34,343 nt of DNA from Ectocarpus siliculosus (lineage: Eukaryota; Sar; Phaeophyceae; Ectocarpales; Ectocarpaceae), in assembly GCA_000310025.1 (NCBI GenBank), contig FN649733.1, positions 3,256,077 through 3,290,419 of the forward strand. Reading direction: 5' to 3'. Each line of letters begins with the position of its first letter. Within the stretch, counting starts at the first letter, position 1. The translations under genes and the position numbers were made by a program. The notes under the pieces are model-generated. The model was not told where the DNA came from. It saw only the letters and a program-made list of their open reading frames with translations, and ran no database searches. Shown in pieces: positions 23,929 to 32,900 of this stretch.

Positions 23929-26900
23929 ATGGATGGAATCCTCCCAGCGGTTCTCTTGTTTTTTTGCTACGGGCTGTACCAGGCGATGAGGTAATCTTGG
24001 TCGTGACTAGGCACTCAGTGCGGGCCCGTACAGTAATTTTTTTTTTTTATGTTAACTTGACCCAACGTTTTCTTTCGGAATTGTTTTGCCGATCTTGGCC
24101 GTTCCCAGTTCGGGTAGTGGAGGTCCCAATCATGCAGGAATTTAGCTTTTCAGCATCTAAACTCAATGAGCGGATTTGTGCAATATATTGCGAATTTGTT
24201 GGTGGCCTTCAAGCAGTTGAATGTTGATGTAGGCGTTTTTCACACGATTGTAGAAACAATTCGGATGACGAAGGCCCGAGTCATGCAGGAAATGCATGTA
24301 TTTGTCAATGAATGGATTCGTGCATGTCGTGAATTTGTGTTTGGCCTTGGAGAAACTGTTTGTTCTCTCGGTCGTATTGTAGCTAGGAGTTACGCTCGTA
24401 GAAATCTATTTGTTTTTTGATCCAGGTGTTTGTTCACATGCTTGTTCTAGGCAGTACGTCCAGGCATCGTTCGAGACGCGCGTAGGTGTGTATTCCAATC
24501 CTTCAAAGACTGGTTTCTGCTACCGAAATAACCAAAATGGTTTGATTTCCGTTCGTTCTGTCCGCTTGCGACTGCTTTGAGCTCATGAAAGACGAGCACG
24601 AGATCACGGCGGTGCCTTCGCGCGACCTAGACCCCGAGTTTCTCTGTGGTGGTATTCAAACGAAGCGAAACCGGTGCCGGACGCAAGCATCGTGTCTGCT
24701 GCTGCTCACACCAGCATCCTTTTGATGTCGTCTTCGGTTCCTTTTTTCGGCTGTCCTTTTTCTTTTTTTCATCCCAAAACATACAGCTGGCCAAAGAGCC
24801 CCTTCTTACAGTGTCTTTTTTTCGGAAAATATCTTAAAAAATGACAACTCGTTTTGGGCGGCCCACCCTGTCTTTTTTCAGGAAGTTTTGGGCAGGATTG
24901 GGCCGTGAAAAAATCTTTTGTCTTTCTTTGGTCACAACCACATGGCGCGCGCTTACCTACAAACTTGAATCTGTCGACGGTTGATCCCCGCAAACTCTAA
25001 CGGTGTTCACACACGAGCTGTATTATGTGATTGGTGCAGAGTCGGTAGCATCAGCGGTGACCGTTGTTTTTTTCATTCGGCTGGACCAGGTGGACAACCC
25101 GATGTGTGTGGCACAAACAAGCGGCAAACGAGCCGAGAGAGCCTGGACGCAGCAGCGGTGGGTCTTTTTGGTGTGCTGTCAACTTTTGCGAACCCAGCAA
25201 CTTCTGGGCGCCCTACAAGCTAGTCCGGCCAAGAAGACCACATTGTGTCAGATGGTCATAACTTTGCCGCATTTGCGATTCATCTCAAATCAAAGACATT
25301 GCCGTGATCGGGAGACTCTGGCGCTGATGATGGAACTCTGTATCAGTTCATAGCGGAGGATTCTGAGGATTCTCAAATAGAAGCATATTTTGAGGCTTGA
25401 AACCGTCAAAACCATCAACAATCAACAAAACAAATGCGGCGAAATTACGCAATTCGGAGCCCATCAAGGCACATCACAGCAGCACACCTCTCTCGATAGC
25501 GCGCTGTGTATGGCTACGGACGCGCAGCACACCCAGCGGTGGGAGAGTACCTCTGCCCCTGCGATAAACTATGACAAGAGTAAAGATCGGTGGCGACTGG
25601 AGCTGAACTATACCCCCAAGAAGAAAAAAACTGCGAGGAAGAGGTCCGCATGGTACACCACGCCCGAGGAGGCTGAAGCATCAGCAAGTTGGTGGAGACT
25701 GAGTTGGGAGCAAGGCAACAACGGCAAGAACATCAACCCAGGCACACAACCCGATGAACCCCGAAGCAACAGCTCCGGATCATCGCCGGCCGATGTCGAG
25801 CTTCCTCCAGGCAAGTTGAGCAATGAGTTGTACGAGTGTGGGTCTGTTATGCTGCTGTTCCGCCGACTGGCTCCGCCGCTGCTGTGGTCAAGAAGTCATG
25901 AACATGATACCACCGCTTCTGCTGCGCTCGTGCATCTAGGACTAGGTGCTGCTACTGCTGTGTTAACCCCACTGCTGCCTATATTCGTGCAAGACTGCTG
26001 TACAATGTACACTGCTGCTCTACAAGTACAGGCGCAGCCGCCATAATGCCGCCATGATGTTCACGTGCACAAAAAAACGGTCCGTGCTTTGAAGGGTTTT
26101 TAGCCCTGTCTGTTGCTGCCGAAGTGTGCTTGTACCTGTGCATATGACTGCTGCACGACGTGCGCTGCTGCTGTACAGGTTGTACAAGCAGCGCAGTTGC
26201 TGTGCAAGGGGCTGCTCCGTACGTAATATTTACTCGTAATTGTAATAAAACCGCCGAATGCTTTATTTGTAGAAATTGAACCCATTTTGTCCCGTGCCTC
26301 CTGCTGTTTGGGGGTGTACTTGTACTGCGTGCCAGTACATGCGCGTACGTGCACGTCGGCCGCACAGCATGCACCACTGCTGTACAAGTACGAGTATCAC
26401 AGTCATTGGCTCAGAAGCTGCTTCGTTTGCGTGTATTGTAATTAAATTTACACCGTGCTACTGTTTGGGGTGCTCAGCAGGATACTGATCTACGGGGCCT
26501 CCGGGGGTTACGTGGATGATGTTTGTGTATGATGGACATGATACGTGCGGGGCCCCTCGTGCCTCCGCCGTGCATGCCACTCTCTAATCAACCAAGGTCT
26601 TGAGTCAACCTTCTTTCTCTTTCGGCCTCTGACGGGCTACCGCACCCAAACACAATATATTGGGCCTGGTGTTGGTAGTGGGTATTGGCGTCTGAGCTGT
26701 GTGAGCCGGGTCAACGGAGCGGTCGACACTTTTCTTCTATATTTCTTCAAGCTGGGATCGCGGCCAACGGGGGCGAGGACAGCAGCATTGTGTAGCTGGT
26801 GTGGTGGCCATTGCGGGGACCGGGACAGCAGGTTTTATAGCTGGGACAGCACTTCGAGGCTGGGACAGCAGGTTTAGGGTTTTAGTTAGATATGTCGGAT

Positions 26901-29900
26901 GGTGGGGATACGGAGGATATTGCAGCTGTGCGCGCGAGGCTGGATGAGGCGCTGCGAGCTATAGAGGCTGCTAAGGCTGAGACGGCGGAGGTTTGGGCAG
27001 CACAGCAGCAGTCGGCGGGTGCACCTGCCGGCAGCCCAGGAGGCGACGGTCTAGTTGCTACTGGAGGGGCTCCATCTGCATCGGTGGGGCCGACGGGGCC
27101 AGGTGGGGTGAGTCACGGTGGTGGTACTGGTGTGCCGGGTTTGCCTTTGGGAGGTACCATTGTCAGAACTCCTGTGCCTAGACTCCCGTCAAATTGCACC
27201 GCCGACGCTTTTCTTAGTTGGCGGAGACGGTTCCGGGTCTACGCGGACAACCATGATCTCCTGCATACCATCGCCGGCAGTGCTGAGGTTCCCGTTGTGA
27301 GTTGTCAAGACGTCGGATACCTGACTCGCCAGTTCGGCTCAAAGCTTGTTGGTGAGCACAAGAGGATGTGGGGTTTTATCTTGAAGGCAGCGGTGGGGGC
27401 CCCATTTGAGAACACCCTGTACTCTTGCCATTCCGTGGCCGATGCGTGGAGGATGATGGAGGATTGGTTTTTGCCGAACCACCCAGCCGATTGTCAGCTT
27501 CTTGTCGCCGAGCTTGACAACATCACGATGAAGGATGATGAGGACCCAAAGGTGTTCTTCTCGCGCGTTGCACAGCTTGAGACCAAGTTGCGGGCTGTGG
27601 GCATTGTCAAGAGTGAGCTGGAGGTTGTGCAGATTCTCATCCGTCAACTCCCTGCACGCTGGGCTGTGGGCATTGTCAAGAGTGAGCTGGAGGTTGTGCA
27701 GATTCTCATCCGTCAACTCCCTGCACGCTATGATGTCGAGAAGCGCAGTAGCCTTTCCAAGCGTGATCTAACCCGCGCTGAGCTGCAGGACGTCGTGCGT
27801 GGTCGGTATGCTACGCTCAAGGCTAGCGAGATGAGGTCGGCGGCTGTGACACCGGCGGTTTCCGCCAACCCGCATGCTCTTGTTGTTGGCCGTGGTTTTG
27901 GGCACGGCGGCAACGGGGGGGGCGGGGGGGGCGGAGGCCAACGGCGGAATGGTAACAGCGGCGACGGCCGCGGGCAATATTGGTCCTCTGGGGGAGCTGT
28001 TGCCCAACAGCAGCAGCAACCGCGGCAACAGCAGCAGCCGCAGCGGCAAATGCAACAACCGTACCAACAACCGCAGCAGCAGATGCGACAGCAACAGCCG
28101 TACCAACAGCAGTCGCAGATGCAGCCGTACCGGCAGCCGCAACAGCAGCAGCGGCAGCAGCAGCAGTCCGCTATGATCGGGGTTGGCGGGATCTACGACT
28201 GCGGTAGTAACGCCGTGTACTACCAGCCGGAGTCACCACCTCCGCCCGGCGCGCCGATGGGTACAGTGCACCGATGCATGCGGTGTGGGAGGCACGGCCA
28301 CCACGCCGGGCATTGCGCCGCCCCCCGCAGGTTCGAAGGTACGTGCGGCGCCTGCGGCCAGTACGGCCACATGTGGCGCAATTGTGCCAAAAGTAACCGG
28401 CACCCTCACCTCAACGTCGTCACTTCTGCTGGTGCTGTTGATCCGGAGTACGCGTACGCCACGACGGATGCATCGGTCGCCCCATATCGTGATATCCCGG
28501 CGGCCGATGGGATGTACTACAGTGACGCCATGATGGCCGGTGGCGGTGGTGGCGGCGGCAGCGGCGGTGACGGCAGCGGTAGTGGGGGCGGCGTTGGCAA
28601 TGGGGCGATCGTACAGTAGCAGGTTGTGACACCGGCCGAGCCCTTCTTTGAGTTTGTCGACATTTTCCACGGCGGCGGTGGCGTGGACGGTGGCGATGAA
28701 GGATTGCAGCCCAACGGTGCCATGGCGACAAGTGACTCGGCGGGAGCGGTTCCTGAGGCGCTTGGCGGCGACGGCGAGGTTACCTTTGGTGGCGGTCTCT
28801 TCGCGATGCACCTTGTCTGTTCCGTCTCCTCATCCCCCCCTGCGCGCGAAATATCCAACCTTTTCCCGCATCGCCCGGGTTCCACAGTCTTCCTCGGAGA
28901 CTCTGGCGCCGTGGTCCACGTGGTCCCTTCCGGGGAAAAGGTGTACAACAGGCGTCCACCGCGCCCGGAGGAGCGGCTACTCATGCTTGGCGACGGCAAG
29001 CTTATCCCGGTAGAGTTCTTCGGTGATTTGGATATGATTTTCCATCGCCATGAGGATGTGCGTGTTACGCTGAAGAATGTTGGCGTGGTACCGGATTTGG
29101 CGCTAGATGTTCTGTCGCTGAACCAGATCCAGGAACGTCATGAGATCAAGCTCAACCGGCATGGGGCACCGATTTGGGGGGGGCTAGTGCAATTCACCAA
29201 ATTCCCGCACGGAAATTACATCCAGGGGACTCGCGTCGATCCCCTACCCCACCACGTCAAATCCCCCGCGATGGTCGCGGCGATGCTACGGCCTGGCCTG
29301 CAGTCTAGTATCAACTACAACGATCTTCACTGCTCCCTCGGCCATGCCAACTCCAAGACCGTATACGAGACCGCTAAGCAGATGGGCATCAAGGTGACCG
29401 GCACTCCGGAGTACTGTGATGGATGTGCGGAGTCGAAGGCGATCCAGCGCTCGGTCCCCAAGGTCATCTCCCCTTCCCGCCGGACGACGCGGCCTCTTGA
29501 ACGTGTCGCCATGGACCTAGCCGGTCCTATCGGCTCATCCAGCGGTGGTGCCAAGTACTTGATGCAGATCTTGGACCACCACACCAACTACGGGTGGACT
29601 TTCTTCTTGCGGGAGAAGAGCGGTGCAAACGTCGTGGGCGCGTTCCGTGCGTGGTACGCCTCCATCAAGGCTCTCTTGGCTACTCACGGGGAGCTGGGCT
29701 GTGTTTTGACCGACAACGGTACCGAGTGGGTCAACGAGGAGTTTCGGGGACTGCTGGCGGAACTGAACGTTACGCGGGAGCTCACGGCGGTCGACGGGCC
29801 CAAGAGCAACGGTCGTGTGGAGCGGAGGATCGCGCTAGTGATGGAGGGAGGCAAGGCTGGGTTTCTGGAATACCCGCAACTTTTCCCCGGAGTTCCGTAC

Positions 29901-32900
29901 CCGACCAAGGCGCTGTCCTTCCGGGCCATCTGGCCCGAGGCTTTCGCGTGGATGAACGATTCTTTGAACATCGCTGCTGAGGTGAGCAAGGAAGACAAGC
30001 GGTGCCCCGAGGTTAAGCTGTACGGCAAGAGGAGGATCAGGGTGGCGCTGCCGTTCATGATGCCCGGCTTCAGCCACCGTCACCGCCCGTCCAAGATGCA
30101 CAGCAAGGGGGAGCGGTGCTTCTACCTGAACTCAGGCCACGATCATTCCTCGGCGACGCACAAAATTCTCACTCAGGCTGGGGTGCCCACGTACTCCGAA
30201 CACTGTACCTTTGGCTTCAGCAGCGAGGGCTTTCGGGGGGATGGACGTTCTTGGGGGTCGGTAGGAGGGACGGCCGGGGTCCCCGCGGTGGCGGCAGGAG
30301 CGGCGGCATCGGCAGCAGCTCCGGCGGCGACGGCGGCGACCTCTGGCGGCAGTGTTTTCCCCGCGGCGGCGGCGGGGGGAACGGCCGGGGTCCCCGCGGT
30401 GTCGGCAGGAGCGGCGGCATCGGCAGCAGCTCCGGCGGCGACGGCGGCGACCTCTGGCGGCAGTGTTTTCCCCGCGGCGGCGGCGGGGGGAACGGCCGGG
30501 GTCCCCGCGGTGTCGGCAGGAGCGGCGGCATCGGCAGCAGCTCCGGCGGCGACGGCGGCGACGTCTGGCGGCAGTGTTTTCCCCGCGGCGGCGGCGGGGG
30601 GGGCGGCCGGGGTCCCCGCGGTGTCGGCAGGAGCGGCGGCATCGGCAGCAGCTCCGGCGGCGGCGCCGCTGGCACCAGACGGAGCGTGGACAGAGGTGGA
30701 GCATGAGGGTGGTACCGGCGTGCGTCGGCAGGGGCAGCAGGGGTTTGTAGCGACGCCCGCCGTGACGAGGTCGCGGGCGAAGCGAGATGGGCGGGTGCCG
30801 GGGATGTTCGCGCTTCTAGCCATGGAGGACGAGATCAAACGGTCCATTGCCGAGCTTCCTTCGCCGGGCGTTTCTGAGCCAGACTTGCCGACGGGGCCGG
30901 CGTACGACCAGGAGACGCCTGAGACATACGCGGCGGCGCACGCGGGGCCACACCACCACATCTGGACCCACGCCGAACAGAAGGAGTTTTGCGGGCTGAA
31001 CGCAGTGGGCACCTTTCAGGAGGTCGGGGCGGAATAGCAACGAGGAACGAACGTCATCTCCTCCAAGTGGGTGTATTCACGGAAGGTAGACGAGTTTGGG
31101 CAGCGTGTGCGTCCCAAAGCTAGGTTGGTGGCCCGTGGGTTTGCGCAGCGTGAGGGTGTTGACTTCTTTGAAACTTTCTCCCCTTGCCCTTCCATCACGA
31201 GCATTCGTTTGTTAGCCGCTATTGCCTGTGTGCTGGGTTGGGATACGTGCCATTTCGATGCCGAGCAAGCCTTTGTCCAATCGGAACTGGATGAGGTTGT
31301 GTACATTCGTCTACCCCCTGGGTGCGGCGCGCTTTCCGGTAAGGTCGTTCGGTTGAGACGGAGTCTTTACGGTCTGAAGCAGGCGTCCCGCACATGGCAT
31401 CACCACTTGATGCGTGGCATGAAGCGTCTTGGTTTCGAGTCTTGTGCTGCCGATGCGTGTGTGATGCGTCTGATCGAGAGCGGTGTAGTCACCATGGTGG
31501 TTGTGATCCACGTAGACGACATCTTTTCTATCGGACGTAAGAGCAGGTGCGACCAGTTTGGTGTAGATCTCAACCGGTATGTGCCCATCTCCAACCTTGG
31601 GGAACTGCGCTGGTATGCGGGTTGCCGGTTTTCTCGTGACACGGCGTTGGGGACGGTGACTATTTCGCAGCAGGCTGTAGCGGAGAAGATCGTAGCCAAG
31701 TTCGGTGTGACGACGAACAAAGAGACACCCATGGTCGTTGGTTTGAAGCTTGAGCAGTATGACGCCGACGAGCCCGATGTTGACGCGCCTTTCCGGTCGC
31801 TGGTGGGACACTTGATGTGGCTGGCGAATCAGACTCGCCCGGATATTCTCAACGCGGTACGTGCCGTTGCGAGGTATTCGCACGCGCCGAAGCGATTGCA
31901 CTGGCAAGCGGCTTTACATGTCTTGATGTATGTTAGATCCACGAGCGAGTACGGTATTACTTTTCAGAGGGGCATGGTAGGAGGAGACCACATGGAACTT
32001 TTTGTCGATGCGGACTTCGCCAGCAAGGCAACCGGCCGGCGGTCTGTTTCTGGGGCACTAGTGATGTTCGCTGGTGCGTGTGTGATGTATCTGTGTAGGA
32101 CGCAGAAGAGCGTCACCCTGTCTTCGACGGAAGCGGAGTACGTGGCGATGTCTGAGGGGCTGAAGGAGGCTATTTTTCTGTCTGGAGTTTTATCTTTCCG
32201 GACCGTCATGTGGGGTGCACTCCGGTGTGGGAGGACAATGTAGGCGCTATTCACTTGGCAAGTAACCCGGCTACGACCCCTAACTCGAAGCACATCGACA
32301 TTCGCCACCATTTCATCCGTGAGCGTGTCGCGCGGGGCGAGTTCAAGGTAGTCCACGTACGTTCGGACCTACAACACGCGGATTTCCTGACTAAACCGCT
32401 CCCCAAGGAGGCTTTTTGCGCGCATCGCGACTTTGTGATGAATATTCGTTGATTTTGTTCTTTGTGTTTTCAGCGGGGGGGCCTTTTCCTACGTGATGTG
32501 TTTTATTTGTGAATTTATGCTGGCCGTTGATTTGCTGTTGTTATGTTTCTGCTCTCTGGTACGTACGATGGATGAGGTAGTTCTGCACAAGAATCATGGG
32601 GGGGGGATATTGGTATTGTTCCATGATACTAGTCGCAGGTGTTTTATTTGTTTTGGATTTGTTTGTTTGGTTCCTTCGTGTTTGGGATGGATGTTACAGC
32701 AGGGGGGCTGTTGGACTGGTATATTTGTCAAGGTATTGGGTATTGGAGGAAGGATTTGGCATGTTCTCGTAAGTCATGGTTGAAGCCTTTGTGCTTCCGA
32801 AGGTTATTTGAGCTGGTCAATGAGTTGAAACATGAATGCTTATCTGAGGAATTTGTTCTGAGTTAAGTCAGGACGTTGGACACGTTTTCCCGGAGTTACC

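Noticed and set aside
26653-26690. A tRNA primer-binding site after the 5' LTR
   Set aside because: The only tggtag-like match is about 20 bp from the LTR end and does not continue as an initiator-Met tRNA complement.
28233-28811. Minus-strand ORF of 192 codons opposite the gag/pol junction
   Set aside because: Shadow of the + strand gag zinc-knuckle and Gly-rich codons; no motif of its own.
30132-31012. Long minus-strand ORFs (190 and 279 codons) opposite the pol linker
   Set aside because: They arise from the GC-rich 111-bp repeats, which are open in many frames; the + frame continues integrase and RT motifs.
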